NCBI RefSeq assembly: GCF_022206305.1
Contig: NZ_JAKOIW010000019.1
Coordinates: 35,130 to 99,129 of the forward strand
DNA from: Gordonia sp. 'Campus'
GTDB taxonomy: Bacteria; Actinomycetota; Actinomycetes; Mycobacteriales; Mycobacteriaceae
Direction: 5' to 3'
Length of the DNA: 64,000 nt
The translations under genes and the position numbers were made by a program. The notes under the pieces were generated by a model that was given only the letters and a program-made list of their open reading frames with translations, made no database searches and was not told where the DNA came from. This document shows positions 25,784 to 34,950 of this stretch, in pieces. Every line of letters starts with the position of its first letter. Position 1 is the first letter of the stretch.

Positions 25784-27862
25784 ATGAAGCGAATCGGCGT
25801 GGATGTGGGCGGCACGTTCACCGACCTGGTCCTGTGGGACGACGACGGGACGGTCACGGTGCACAAGACGCCGTCGACCAACCACGATCCCTCGATCGGC
25901 ACGATGGACGGGATCGGGGTGCTCGCCGAACGCGCGGGCATCGACGTCGCGGACATCGAGATGTTCTTCCACGGCACGACCGTGGCCACCAACATCGTGC
26001 TGGAGCACAACGGCAGCGACGTCGGCATGATCACCACCGACGGCTTCCGGGACATCCTGCACATCGCGCGCAAGAAGCGCCCCCTGAACTACTCCAACTA
26101 CCAGGATCTGCCGTGGCAGAAGTGGCAGCTGGTGCCCCGTCGCAACCGGCGCACCGTCGCCGAGCGGATGGATGCGGCCGGAAACGTGCTCACCCCGCTC
26201 GACGAAGATGCCGTTCGCCGCGAGGTGGGCCTGCTCCGCGAGCGCGGTGTCGAAGCCATCGCGGTGGCCTTCCTGCACGCCTACCGCAATCCGGCCCACG
26301 AGCACCGCGTCCGGGACATCATCGCCGAGGAGTACCCCGGCGTGTTCGTCTCGCTGTCCAGCGACGTCGCCTCGCAGTACCGCGAGTACGAGCGCTTCTC
26401 CACCACCGCGCTCAACGCGTTCGTCGGCCCCAAGACCTCCCGCTACATCGAGAACCTGGCCGGCAAGGCCAAGGCCGCACAGGTCGGCGAGGACGTCCAC
26501 CTGATGACCTCCGCCGGCGGTCTCGTCACGTCGCGCAGCGCCAGCGAGGTCCCTGTCTCGCTCCTGACCAGCGGTGTCGTCGCCGGACTCCTCGGCGGCT
26601 GCTTCATCGGCAAGGCGTCGGGCTACCCGAGCGTCATCACCCTCGACGTGGGCGGCACCTCCGCCGACATCGGCGTCGCCCCCGACGGCAAGCTCCGCAT
26701 GAAGCACCTGCTCGACACCCGCATCGGCGACTACCACGCGATGGTGCCGATGGCCGAGGTCGACACCATCGGTGCCGGCGGCGGATCCATCGCCAGCATC
26801 GACGAGGGCGGCATGTTCCGCGTCGGACCGCGCAGCGCCGGCGCCATGCCCGGCCCGGCCTGCTACAACCGCGGCGGCACCGAACCCACGTCCACCGACG
26901 CGATGGTCGTCATGGGCTGGCTCCGCGAGGACAGCTTCCTGTCGGGAACCATGGAGGTCAAGACCGAACTCGCCACCGAGGCGGTCCAGACCCACATCGC
27001 CGACAAGCTCGGTGCCGACATCGAGCACGCGGCGATGGGCATCTTCCAGATCCTCGCGCACTCGATGACCGAGGCCATCTCGCTGCACTCGGTGCGCAAA
27101 GGCTATGACCCGCGCGAGTTCTCGTTGGTCGCCGAGGGTGGCGCCGGGCCCCTGTACGCCTGGCAGATCGCCGAACACCTCGGCATTCCGCGTGTCATCG
27201 TGCCCGGTCACCCCGGGATCACCTCGGCGGTCGGCCTGCTGACCACCGATGTTCGCTACGAGGTGCCGACCACCGTGTGGACCTCGTCGGCCGAACCCGA
27301 TCTGGAGCTGCTGCGTCGCGAGATGGACCGGCTGTCCGAGCAGGCCGTCGCCCAGCTTCGCGCCGACGGTATCGCCGAGGACGCGATCACTCTCGAGCGC
27401 AGCGTCGACTGTCGTTATGTCGGACAGGGTTACGAGCTCCGGGTCCCCGCACCCGCCGGCGACATCACCGACGAATGGGTCGAGCAGACCGCGGCCACCT
27501 TCCACGAGGTCCACGGTCGTACGTATTCGCAACGCTTCGACGACAAGCCGGTCCAGCTGGTCAACATCCGCGTGACCGGAGTGGGCGCGGTCGAGCACAT
27601 CCGCATCGCCGAGATCGAGAAGGGCGACGCGGACGCGTCGTCGGCGATCAAGGCCACCACTCGCGCGCTGTTCTGGAAGAACGACTCGGCCGATCCGGAA
27701 TGGGTCGACACCCCCATCTATGACCGCGCACTCTTCAAGGCGGGCAACACCTTCGACGGTCCCGCGATCGTCCAGCAGTTCGACTCGACGACCATCGTCG
27801 GCATCGGACAGAAGGCCACGGTCGACGCCGTGGGCCACATCATCATCGAGAGGAGCGCCTGA
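25784..27862 (+). CDS. hyuA: Hydantoinase/5-oxoprolinase subunit A
   Basis: A 692-residue protein of the HyuA family. It begins MKRIGVDVGGTFTDLVLWD, the ATPase nucleotide-binding start, with MFFHGTTVATNIVLEHNG, a central ITLDVGGTSADIG and SLVAEGGAGPLYAWQIAEHL, all standard. With subunit B it hydrolyses a cyclic imide or amide (N-methylhydantoin, 5-oxoproline) using ATP; acetone and acetophenone carboxylases share the fold. GAGGAAG precedes the ATG. Subunit B starts 1 base after its stop, so the two are translationally coupled. It is divergent from the C5-acid operon. Confidence 0.85.
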   Translation: MKRIGVDVGGTFTDLVLWDDDGTVTVHKTPSTNHDPSIGTMDGIGVLAERAGIDVADIEMFFHGTTVATNIVLEHNGSDVGMITTDGFRDILHIARKKRPLNYSNYQDLPWQKWQLVPRRNRRTVAERMDAAGNVLTPLDEDAVRREVGLLRERGVEAIAVAFLHAYRNPAHEHRVRDIIAEEYPGVFVSLSSDVASQYREYERFSTTALNAFVGPKTSRYIENLAGKAKAAQVGEDVHLMTSAGGLVTSRSASEVPVSLLTSGVVAGLLGGCFIGKASGYPSVITLDVGGTSADIGVAPDGKLRMKHLLDTRIGDYHAMVPMAEVDTIGAGGGSIASIDEGGMFRVGPRSAGAMPGPACYNRGGTEPTSTDAMVVMGWLREDSFLSGTMEVKTELATEAVQTHIADKLGADIEHAAMGIFQILAHSMTEAISLHSVRKGYDPREFSLVAEGGAGPLYAWQIAEHLGIPRVIVPGHPGITSAVGLLTTDVRYEVPTTVWTSSAEPDLELLRREMDRLSEQAVAQLRADGIAEDAITLERSVDCRYVGQGYELRVPAPAGDITDEWVEQTAATFHEVHGRTYSQRFDDKPVQLVNIRVTGVGAVEHIRIAEIEKGDADASSAIKATTRALFWKNDSADPEWVDTPIYDRALFKAGNTFDGPAIVQQFDSTTIVGIGQKATVDAVGHIIIERSA

Positions 27863-27863
27863 C

Positions 27864-29684
27864 ATGGCGAAAGCTCTGATGCCCACGGAGGGCGTTTCGC
27901 TCGCCGCCGAGGCCAACCGGACCTGGAACACCGTCGAGGTCGACCCGATCACCCTGCGCGTCATCGGTGGTGCGCTGAACTCGATGGCCAAGGAGATGGC
28001 CCAGGTCCTCTACCGGATGGCCTACTCGAGCCTCATCCGTGAGTCCGAGGATCTCGGCGCCGGCATCTTCGACGTCAACGGTCGCGAACTGTGCGAGTCG
28101 GATTCGACTCCGATGCACTGTGGTTCGATCCCCGCCTACATCCGCGGCGTCAACCGCAAGCTCGCCGGTACCTACAGGCCCGGTGACGTGATCCTGCACA
28201 ACCACCCGTATCACGGTGCCGCGCACTCCCCCGACTACGGCGTGATCATCCCGATCTTCTGGGAGGGCGAGCACATCGGGTTCGCCGGCTGCACCGGTCA
28301 CGTCTCCGACATCGGCGGCAACTTCCCCGGCCTGTGCATGGACGTCGTCGACGTCTGGGCCGAGGGCAAGCTGATGGACTCGATGAAGATCTACGACGGC
28401 GGCGTCCGCAACGACATGCTGATCCAGCACATCCTGGACAACGTGCGCACCCCGGAGCAGAACCGCGGTGACCTCGAGGCTCTCATCGCCTGCTCGCGTA
28501 TCGGTGAGAAGCGGTTCGTCGAACTGCTCGAGAAGCACGGGCTCGACACCGTCATGAGTGCCGCCGACCGGTGGATGGACTACTCGGAAGAGATGCTGCG
28601 CAGCCGGATCCGCCAGATCCCCAATGGCAGCTACGAGGCACCGATCGGCTACCTCGACGACGACGGCAAGAACCGCGGTGTGCCGCTGAAGGTCGCCGTG
28701 CGCGTGCAGGTCGAGGACGAGGACGTCCTCATCGATCTCACCGGCTCCAACGACCAGGTGCCGACGGCGTTCAACGTGCCGTTCGAGGGTTCGGTGCTGC
28801 CGGTGGCGGTGAGCGCGATTCGCACCATCCTGCTCGACGAGTACCTCACCGAGGAGTTCGTCCCGCAGAACGACGGGTGTTTCCGCCCGGTGCGCGCCTA
28901 CGCGCCGGAGGGCACGATCTTCAACCCGGACTTCCCGGCATCGTGTTTCGCTCGCTTCTCGCAGGTCAACCGCATCTTCGACTCGATCAACCTGGCGCTG
29001 GCGCCGGTGCTGCCCGAGCGGGCGATCGCCGGTTCGTCGGCGGCGCTGTGCGCCATCGCGTACTCGGGTCTGGCCGAGGACGGTGAGTCGTACTGGGTCT
29101 ACATCGAGATCAACGAAGGTTCCTACGGCGCCCGTAACGGCAAGGACGGCATGGACGCCGTCGACGCCCTCATGGCCAACACCCGCAACAACCCGATCGA
29201 GGAACTCGAGCTCAACCACGCGATGCGTGCCGAGCGCTACGAGCTCCGCGACGAGTCACCGGCACCCGGCCAGTGGCGCGGCGGCATCGGCAGCGTGCGG
29301 ACCTGGTACATGCAGACCGACACCTTCCTCGGCTCCGAGGCAGACAACCGCACCGACCCGCCCGCAGGCGCGCTCGGTGGCGGCGACGGCGCATCGGGCT
29401 CGTTCGTCCGCAACCCCGGCACGCCCGAAGAGGAGGTGCTGTTCTCGAAGGTGACCCAGGAGGTCATCCGCGAGGGCGAGCGTCTCGAGATCCGGATGCC
29501 GTCGGGCGGTGGCTTCGGCGATCCGTTCCTGCGCGATCCGTTCGCGGTGCTCTCCGACGTGTGGGACGAGTACCTGTCCGCGGACGAGGCGCGTCAGGAC
29601 TACGGTGTCGTCGTGAACACCGACGACTGGACCGTCGACGCAGCGGCCACCGAGCAGCTCCGCGCGTCGCGGGTGGCGTCCTGA
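27864..29684 (+). CDS. hyuB: Hydantoinase/5-oxoprolinase subunit B
   Basis: A 606-residue HyuB-family subunit. Family marks are VDPITLRVIGGALNSMAKEM, SEDLGAGIFD, CESDSTPMHCGS, GDVILHNHPYHGAAHSPDYG and the late GGGDGASGS and MPSGGGFGDPFLRDP. The histidine/aspartate blocks are those that bind the metal and substrate in oxoprolinases and acetone carboxylases. There is no gamma-subunit gene, which speaks for hydantoinase/oxoprolinase and against acetone carboxylase. A strong hairpin follows 14 bases after the stop. Confidence 0.85.
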   Translation: MAKALMPTEGVSLAAEANRTWNTVEVDPITLRVIGGALNSMAKEMAQVLYRMAYSSLIRESEDLGAGIFDVNGRELCESDSTPMHCGSIPAYIRGVNRKLAGTYRPGDVILHNHPYHGAAHSPDYGVIIPIFWEGEHIGFAGCTGHVSDIGGNFPGLCMDVVDVWAEGKLMDSMKIYDGGVRNDMLIQHILDNVRTPEQNRGDLEALIACSRIGEKRFVELLEKHGLDTVMSAADRWMDYSEEMLRSRIRQIPNGSYEAPIGYLDDDGKNRGVPLKVAVRVQVEDEDVLIDLTGSNDQVPTAFNVPFEGSVLPVAVSAIRTILLDEYLTEEFVPQNDGCFRPVRAYAPEGTIFNPDFPASCFARFSQVNRIFDSINLALAPVLPERAIAGSSAALCAIAYSGLAEDGESYWVYIEINEGSYGARNGKDGMDAVDALMANTRNNPIEELELNHAMRAERYELRDESPAPGQWRGGIGSVRTWYMQTDTFLGSEADNRTDPPAGALGGGDGASGSFVRNPGTPEEEVLFSKVTQEVIREGERLEIRMPSGGGFGDPFLRDPFAVLSDVWDEYLSADEARQDYGVVVNTDDWTVDAAATEQLRASRVAS

Positions 29685-29697
29685 CCAGTGACATCGG

Positions 29698-29726
29698 AGG
29701 GGCCGGCGATTCCAGCGCCGGCCCCT
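29698..29726 (+). terminator. GC-rich hairpin after hyuB
   Basis: An 11-bp perfect stem, AGGGGCCGGCG (29698-29708) with CGCCGGCCCCT (29716-29726), and a 7-base loop. It lies 14 bases past the hyuB stop and just before the amidase start. No T-run follows, so it may only weaken read-through into the amidase. Confidence 0.55.
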
Positions 29727-29731
29727 CCGGC

Positions 29732-30997
29732 GTGTCCGAGAGCGAAGCGGGCGAAGGTCGTTCTGCCGACGTCGTTTCCGTTGCCGAGCGGTTGAACACG
29801 GTCATCTCGTGGGTTCCCGCCGAGTTGCGGTCCGATCCTGCGGCGTCCGGCCCCCTGTCGGGTGTGCGGATCGGGGTGAAGGACAACATCGAGGTCGGTG
29901 GCGTGCGCTCCACCTGTGGGTCCGAGTACTTCGCCGACCGGGTGGCATCCGCCGACGCGGCGTGCGTGACCGCCTTGAAAAAGGCCGGTGCCGTCCTCAC
30001 CTCGACACTGAATCTCGCCGAGTTCGCCGTCGGTGTGACGAGTCAGAACTCGGCATCGGGTGGGCCGGTGAACCCCTGGGCCGCCGACCGCGTACCCGGT
30101 GGATCGAGCGGTGGGTCCGGTGTCGCGGTGGCGGCGGGAATCGTCGACGTGTCCCTCGGCACGGACACCGGCGGATCCATCCGGCTGCCTGCCGCGTGCT
30201 GCGGTGTGACCGGCCTGCGGCCGTCCGTCGGAGTGCTCGACATGACCGGGATCTTCCCGGTGAGTGCCGATTTCGACACCGTCGGTCCGCTCGCCCGATC
30301 GGCCGCTCTGGTGCGGGAAACGTTCGGAGTGCTCGCCGGCGCCGACCCCGGGCCGGCGACCGCCGGGCCGATGCGTGTCGCGGTGCCCTGGCCGTTCGTC
30401 ACCGACGAGGTCGACCCGGCGATTCGTGACGCGGTGCTCGGGACCGCCGACCTGCTACGCCGGCTTGGTCACAGGATCGTCGACATGCCTGTGCCCCTGG
30501 CCGACACGGCACAGGACGTGGTCTACACGCTGATCTACGCCGATCTCGCGAAGACCCACGCGGAGCGGTTGCGCGACGAGCCGAGTCGGTTCCAACCGGC
30601 GACTCGTGAGCGAATCCGGTTGGGACTCAGCATCTCCGATGAGCAGTTGGTCGGTGCGCTGCGCCGGCGCGACGAGTTCCGTTCGGCCCTGCTGGATGTG
30701 TTCGCCACGGTGGACGCGGTCCTCACGCCGGCGATGCCCGTCGACGTCCCACTGCTGGGTGGTGGTGATGCGGTGGTGGAACAGGCGCGTCGGATGGGGC
30801 AGCTGACCTACCCGTGGTCGTTGCACGACGGCCCGACGCTCGCGCTGCCGGTGGGAGTTCACCCGTCCGGGATGCCGATCGGGGCTCAGCTGACCGCGGC
30901 CCACGGCGCCGAGGCCACGCTGTTCGCGCTGGCCGAGCAATACCAGGAGCACACCGACTGGCACCTTCGACGCCCGCCGGTCCGCGTGGACGGGTGA
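29732..30997 (+). CDS. Amidase (amidase signature family)
   Basis: About 421 residues with a full amidase signature: the catalytic Lys in GVKDNIEVGG, the cis-Ser in GGSSGGSGVAVAAG and the nucleophile Ser in TDTGGSIRLPAACCG. It hydrolyses an amide to acid and ammonia; candidates are N-carbamoyl compounds or ring-opened products from the hydantoinase. The start is uncertain. The frame is open across the hairpin at 29698, GTG at 29732 is the first start after it, and no ribosome site is clear. It shares a strand with hyuAB and converges on the GntR gene 10 bases beyond its stop, which suggests one pathway. Confidence 0.78.
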   Translation: MSESEAGEGRSADVVSVAERLNTVISWVPAELRSDPAASGPLSGVRIGVKDNIEVGGVRSTCGSEYFADRVASADAACVTALKKAGAVLTSTLNLAEFAVGVTSQNSASGGPVNPWAADRVPGGSSGGSGVAVAAGIVDVSLGTDTGGSIRLPAACCGVTGLRPSVGVLDMTGIFPVSADFDTVGPLARSAALVRETFGVLAGADPGPATAGPMRVAVPWPFVTDEVDPAIRDAVLGTADLLRRLGHRIVDMPVPLADTAQDVVYTLIYADLAKTHAERLRDEPSRFQPATRERIRLGLSISDEQLVGALRRRDEFRSALLDVFATVDAVLTPAMPVDVPLLGGGDAVVEQARRMGQLTYPWSLHDGPTLALPVGVHPSGMPIGAQLTAAHGAEATLFALAEQYQEHTDWHLRRPPVRVDG

Positions 30998-31007
30998 GGC
31001 GCCCGCG

Positions 31008-31733
31008 TCAGCTCTGGCGTCGGAGCAGATCCATCTGTTTGTAGACGTCGCCGAGGTGGTCGAGGTGGCGGCGCATGAGCGTCATCGCGGTCATCGAGTC
31101 CCGCGCCTCGACCGCCTCGAGGATGGCCCGGTGGTCTTCGTCGACGCACTTCCAGAAGTCCTCGGGTGCGGTGTCCCGGCTGAACCGGCTGCCGATCACC
31201 CGGAAGACCGGCACGGTGATCAGGTCGAGGAGCGGGTTGTCGGCGGCGCGGAGCAGCACGCGATGGAATTCCTGGTTGTTCGCGTACACCTCGGGACCGA
31301 TCTCACCCAGGGGGTCGAAGATGGTGGCGCGCAACTCTTCCAGGTGCGCGTCGGTGTGCCGGTAGGCGGCGACCCCGGCGGCGGGGACCTCGGTGAGCTG
31401 CCGGACCTCCATCAGCTGATCGACGGTCACACCCTCGGCCGCCGCGAGCAAGGTGACCCCGGCTTCGAGGTGGGCACTGAGCTGACTGATGTCGGGGGTC
31501 GCGACAAACGTTCCACCCGTCACACCGCGCGTGGTGTGGACCAGGTTCTCGCTGGCGAGGGACCGGATGGCCTCACGCACGGTGCTCTGCCCCACCCCGA
31601 ACTCGGCGCGCAGCTCGGTGTCGGGTGGCAGTCTGGTGCCCGGGGTCAGCTCGCCGGCCAGGATGCGAACCCGAAGCGCGTCGGCCACCACCTGATATGC
31701 CGGGCGGCGGGCGGACTTATTCGCTTCTGTCAC
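31008..31733 (-). CDS. GntR-family regulator (FadR/FCD type)
   Basis: A 241-residue regulator. The N-terminal winged helix is YQVVADALRVRILAGELTPG then LRAEFGVGQSTVREAIRSL (about 13-70), followed by an all-helical FCD ligand domain with VDEDHRAILEA near 205 and His/Asp residues that bind a metal and a carboxylate ligand. FadR/FCD proteins respond to carboxylic acids or acyl-CoA. GTG at 31733 is chosen since GGAAGA lies before it and the extension above is basic and non-domain. It is likely to regulate the hyuAB-amidase genes, the C5-acid operon, or both. Confidence 0.82.
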   Translation of the reverse strand: MTEANKSARRPAYQVVADALRVRILAGELTPGTRLPPDTELRAEFGVGQSTVREAIRSLASENLVHTTRGVTGGTFVATPDISQLSAHLEAGVTLLAAAEGVTVDQLMEVRQLTEVPAAGVAAYRHTDAHLEELRATIFDPLGEIGPEVYANNQEFHRVLLRAADNPLLDLITVPVFRVIGSRFSRDTAPEDFWKCVDEDHRAILEAVEARDSMTAMTLMRRHLDHLGDVYKQMDLLRRQS

Positions 31734-31762
31734 AACGTCTTCCGATCGTGGAATGGGTGTGA

Positions 31763-32731
31763 CCCAACTTACCAGATCGACGACCCGGACACGACGCTGC
31801 AGCAACGGTTTTCGGATGCGGCAATTGCGACGATAGTTTCGTCGGTGGCGACGCAGCGTCTGGACACGCATACAAAGCCGGACCGTACGGCTATCCGACG
31901 GCTGGCCCTGTCTATACCGGTGACAACGTCTCGCAGACGTTCCAGCGAGGCACGATCCAACTGTGGGACGGCCAGCTCGGCGGCGTCCATCAGGTCGACG
32001 ACTCTGAGGAGTTGACCCTCGACGACACCTGGATTTTCCCGGAGTATCCCGTGTGGCCGCCCGAGCCAGACACCTTCGCGGACTGGAATACCGTCGATGA
32101 TCCCGACGGCTCCCTGTCGGAGCAGAATCGCCAGGAAGCGGTCCTGGTCGATAACGCCCTGGCCACCAAGGGGGGTGGGGAAGTTGCCCGTTACCTGTGG
32201 AAGCACCTGTACGAAGACCCGGGCATCGACGTGACGTTGGCGCCGAGCACGGTCGATGAGTGGATGGAAGTGTCGTTCACTGGCTTCGATGGCTTCACTG
32301 CACCCGCGCCGGTCCGCGCCGCCAATCGTGACCGCACGGTCGCGACCGCCATCGAGTTCGCTGATCGGCTCAACAAGCCCTTCAAGGCGACCTTCCTCGC
32401 GATCGGCAAGGATGAGAAGGGAGATGAGTACAAGGGCTGGATTGTGACCCGAGGACTGCCCGGTAGTGATCAGTGGTACTCGGCCGGCGTGTACTCGATG
32501 TCGGCGTGCACCTCAGTCATCGCCCGGCCCGGTCCGGCTGGCCGGCATCCGATCAAACTGGTGCAGCAGGCACACACCTACGACGTGTACGACTACGACA
32601 CCAACTATGACGGATCGCTGCCGGTCGAGTTCGTCACCGGGATTGAGCTCCCAGGGTTCCGGCTCTAAATCAACGAGTGGTTCCAGGTCTTCGGACACGG
32701 CAGCCAGATCGCGTGGGAAGGCTTGCGCTAG
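31763..32731 (+). pseudogene. Broken LGFP-type protein gene with one in-frame stop
   Basis: From just after a stop at 31760 the frame stays open and protein-like with no start codon in context. It holds GPYGYPTAGPVYTGDNV and SQTFQRGTIQLWDGQ, which look like a decayed LGFP repeat, then LDDTWIFPEYPVWPPEPD and a soluble domain to GIELPGFRL. A TAA follows at 32666-32668. Past it, the same frame reads INEWFQVFGHGSQIAWEGLR before TAG at 32729, still protein-like. The likely story is a 5'-truncated gene later hit by a point mutation to a stop. A shorter product from TTG at 32012 to 32668 (218 residues) cannot be excluded. Confidence 0.55.
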
Positions 32732-32778
32732 CAAGTCAGTAGGTAGCTGAGTCGCCAGACTGTGCGCCGGCGGCTCGG

Positions 32779-33294
32779 CTACGTCCCCCCGTATATAACG
32801 AACAGCTGGGTGTGCGGCGGGGCTAGGTTCAGAATGACGGCATGTTCAACCTGGCCCACGGGGCTGTCGGGCTCGCGGCCACTCTCGGAGCGGCTGATCC
32901 GCGCACCACCGCCGGCGGGGCAGGACAAACCAAGCTCGACGAGATCGTATCTGCGAGGTGAGGGGATAGACGCGCACGGCAGATCCTCGAACTCGGACAA
33001 CACGCCACTGCCGTCGGCCGCCCGCAACGTCCGGAACTGACCGGCAGGACCGTCGTACCGGATGGCGAACGCCGAGGAGCCGACTGAATTCACCGGCCAC
33101 ACAAAGCCCTGAGAGAACTCGAAACCACCGGGGACGTGCACACTCCGTTGTTCGACGCGATCAGCAGCGTCGTCGGCGTCGATGCTCTTGCGAGACGGCG
33201 GTTCCTGAAACCCGCAGGCCGAGGCCAGCATCACGGCACACAACACCACCGCCAGGGCCACTACACCCGAACGAACTCGACCGAAGCGTGCCAT
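32779..33294 (-). CDS. Small predicted lipoprotein, function unknown
   Basis: A 171-residue protein. After MARFGRVRSG a hydrophobic core ends in LASAC-GF, a good lipobox, so it should be lipid-anchored outside the membrane. The mature part is about 145 residues with a CASIPSP...LSCPAGG pair of cysteines that may form a disulfide. The ATG at 33294 has GGGGAGAGAG just upstream. No family is recognised. It lies inside the region of broken genes but is intact itself. Confidence 0.65.
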   Translation of the reverse strand: MARFGRVRSGVVALAVVLCAVMLASACGFQEPPSRKSIDADDAADRVEQRSVHVPGGFEFSQGFVWPVNSVGSSAFAIRYDGPAGQFRTLRAADGSGVLSEFEDLPCASIPSPRRYDLVELGLSCPAGGGARISRSESGREPDSPVGQVEHAVILNLAPPHTQLFVIYGGT

Positions 33295-33412
33295 CTCTCT
33301 CCCCTGATAGAAGCACGCGCGACAAGTATCGAAGCCGCTGCGGGACACCACCTGACTTTATGCGCCGAGCAGGGAACAGCAGTGAGACCGCCGAACGTGT
33401 CAGGCTCGGCGC

Positions 33413-34006
33413 GTGGCTTACACCTACCGCGACTTCGGATGGCTCTCGATCGACTATCCCTGGACGACCAACGCATTCAGCCTGGCTTACATCAGCAACG
33501 CCGAGCCCGGTGAAGTGATCGCGGCGCTGACCACCCGATCGCTGCCGAACACGACAAGCCTCGAGGGTGTCAACGAAACCAGCTGGGACCACTTCCGGGT
33601 CATCGGAGCCGCCCAGCTCGACACCTGGACGATCACCGTGGCGCCGACAAGCCTGGCCGCCGGCAGCGACACCGCCATGGCCGATTTGTCTCGCGGCCGC
33701 GAAATCGTATCGCTGTTCCAAGATGTCGAAGCGCTCAGCGCGTTCACGATCTGGCGGGACGGCACCCAGGTCACCAGCTTCGACCCGCTGCTGCGCACCG
33801 CGTACACCCGCGACCCGAACGCCGGCGACTGGCCATCACTCATGCAGACCGCCGGCCTCGAGCCCGATCCCTACGAAGACGGCACCGGCGACGACGGGTT
33901 GCACCACATCATCGATGGGTCTCTGGCGATGGCCGCCAATCACACCGGTCTCGCGATCACCCCTGAATTCCTGCGCAACGCCGAATTCACCTGCGGCGAA
34001 GCGTAA
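33413..34006 (+). CDS. Hypothetical protein, possibly DUF6461-like
   Basis: A 197-residue soluble, acidic protein starting from GTG at 33413. WLSIDYPWTTNAFSLAYISN, followed by GEVIAALTTRSL and later FTIWRDGTQVTSFDP, resembles what I recall of DUF6461 proteins of actinobacteria, which are often lone genes near mobile elements or toxin systems. This is a weak assignment. Codon use is normal for the organism. It is divergent from the small lipoprotein, with 118 bases between. Confidence 0.5.
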   Translation: MAYTYRDFGWLSIDYPWTTNAFSLAYISNAEPGEVIAALTTRSLPNTTSLEGVNETSWDHFRVIGAAQLDTWTITVAPTSLAAGSDTAMADLSRGREIVSLFQDVEALSAFTIWRDGTQVTSFDPLLRTAYTRDPNAGDWPSLMQTAGLEPDPYEDGTGDDGLHHIIDGSLAMAANHTGLAITPEFLRNAEFTCGEA

Positions 34007-34092
34007 GAACGCTGACGGGGGCGCCGCTGCGGGGAGCATGCTATGTCGGTCACGTAGGTGAAACCCTGTTCCCCAACAGTTTTGAAGTGCTG

Positions 34093-34106
34093 ATAACTTA
34101 CGTTAT
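34093..34106. repeat. AT-rich palindrome in the broken-gene region
   Basis: ATAAC-TTAC-GTTAT is a perfect repeat with 5-bp arms, followed by GACATAATTCC. AT-rich dyads of this size in GC-rich DNA can be recombinase core sites, but no integrase gene is in the window. Confidence 0.3.
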
Positions 34107-34138
34107 GACATAATTCCCGCTAGGTGGGGTTCGCCGCG

Positions 34139-34516
34139 CTACATTCCAGTGATGACGACGCCCCCACCGCCGAGAAGCACTGAGCAAGAGATGGCACTTA
34201 AGACCATTGTCATCGAACCAGGCGCCAGTCCCGGGTACTGCTTAGTCAGCTTCGAATGCACGGCGTTGCGGAGCAGAACTTCGATGTGCGCGATGAGCTC
34301 CATGTAGACCGAGTTGAGACGAACTGCCCACTCGTATTCGTCCACTACCCTGGCGGCACAGTCCTCTGCGCGTATGTATGCAACCGCGGCGCAGAGACCC
34401 ACCTCTCGATCTGTGCACGAGATATCGGGGCCTGTTTCACGCTTGCGATCGTAGAAGGGCGGCCCCGGCGGCCAGAAGAGGGTTTCCCACCCTTGGCGTT
34501 GGCTGGGAGACGACAA
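34139..34516 (-). pseudogene. Fragment of an Abi-like (abortive infection) protein
   Basis: Only the middle of this minus-strand frame is protein-like. From about 34375 down it reads YEWAVRLNSVYMELIAHIEV and LLRNAVHSKLTKQYPG, close to the conserved N-terminal helix region of Abi-family proteins (LYEWN-type start, then HxEVxLRNAxxxxL). The downstream region that should hold the Asp-Trp block of Abi_2 is absent: the frame ends about 20 residues later in a low-complexity GGGGVV tail. This looks like a truncated, inactive remnant. The residues before 34375 are probably not coding. Confidence 0.4.
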
Positions 34517-34625
34517 CGAGACCCGGAGGCTGTGTACGCCCGCAGGGCACGCCGACTGGGCTAGTCATGTGCCGATGTTCGCCCAGCAACCGGACTGACC
34601 CGACAATCAGCAAATGAACGTTGGA

Positions 34626-34649
34626 AAGACCGCACTTGAGCGCGGTCTT
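34626..34649. terminator. Small hairpin
   Basis: AAGACCGC (34626-34633) pairs perfectly with GCGGTCTT (34642-34649) across an 8-base loop. It lies in the gap between the Abi fragment and the helicase-associated-domain gene, and could be a bidirectional terminator left over from a lost gene. Confidence 0.4.
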
Positions 34650-34686
34650 CCCGTTACGGCAACGTCGAACACACTCGTGAGCTGTC

Positions 34687-34950
34687 GTGGCTGAATCTAT
34701 TGGCGATGGGCGGTTCGAGGCCGGGCTCGAGCACCTGCACCGCTACGTCGCGGTGTACGGCACCAGCAACGCCCGCCGGCGCGATGTCATTGACGGATTC
34801 GCGATCGGCACCTGGGTGCAGAGCCGCAGCGCTGACTACCGCAAGGGCCGGTTGTCGGCCGAGCGGATCGAACGGCTCGAGACCGAGTTCCCGGACTGGC
34901 GGTGGACCATCCGGACTAATCAGGGATGCGTCAATGCATCGCGACCGTAA
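34687..34950 (+). CDS. Small helicase-associated (HA) domain protein or fragment
   Basis: An 87-residue product. FEAGLEHLHRYVAVYGTSNA then FAIGTWVQSRSADYRKGRL, RIERLE and FPDWRW form one helicase-associated domain (pattern GxxLGxWVxxxRxxYRxGxL...LExxxGWxW). Such domains normally occur in tandem at the C-terminus of superfamily II helicases of phage or plasmid origin. Here there is one copy and no helicase, so this is either a small mobile-element gene or a leftover piece. The start is GTG at 34687, with no good ribosome site. Confidence 0.5.
   Translation: MAESIGDGRFEAGLEHLHRYVAVYGTSNARRRDVIDGFAIGTWVQSRSADYRKGRLSAERIERLETEFPDWRWTIRTNQGCVNASRP

Noticed and set aside
25613..27991. 792-codon minus-strand open frame opposite hyuA
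   Set aside because: hyuA has complete family motifs on the plus strand; this frame has none.
25784..29684. Acetone carboxylase instead of hydantoinase
   Set aside because: There is no small gamma-subunit gene next to the pair, and the amidase neighbour suits cyclic amide hydrolysis better.
34560..34680. Possible tRNA or attachment site at the island's left border
   Set aside because: No cloverleaf or CCA-type 3' end could be built; only a short hairpin is present.
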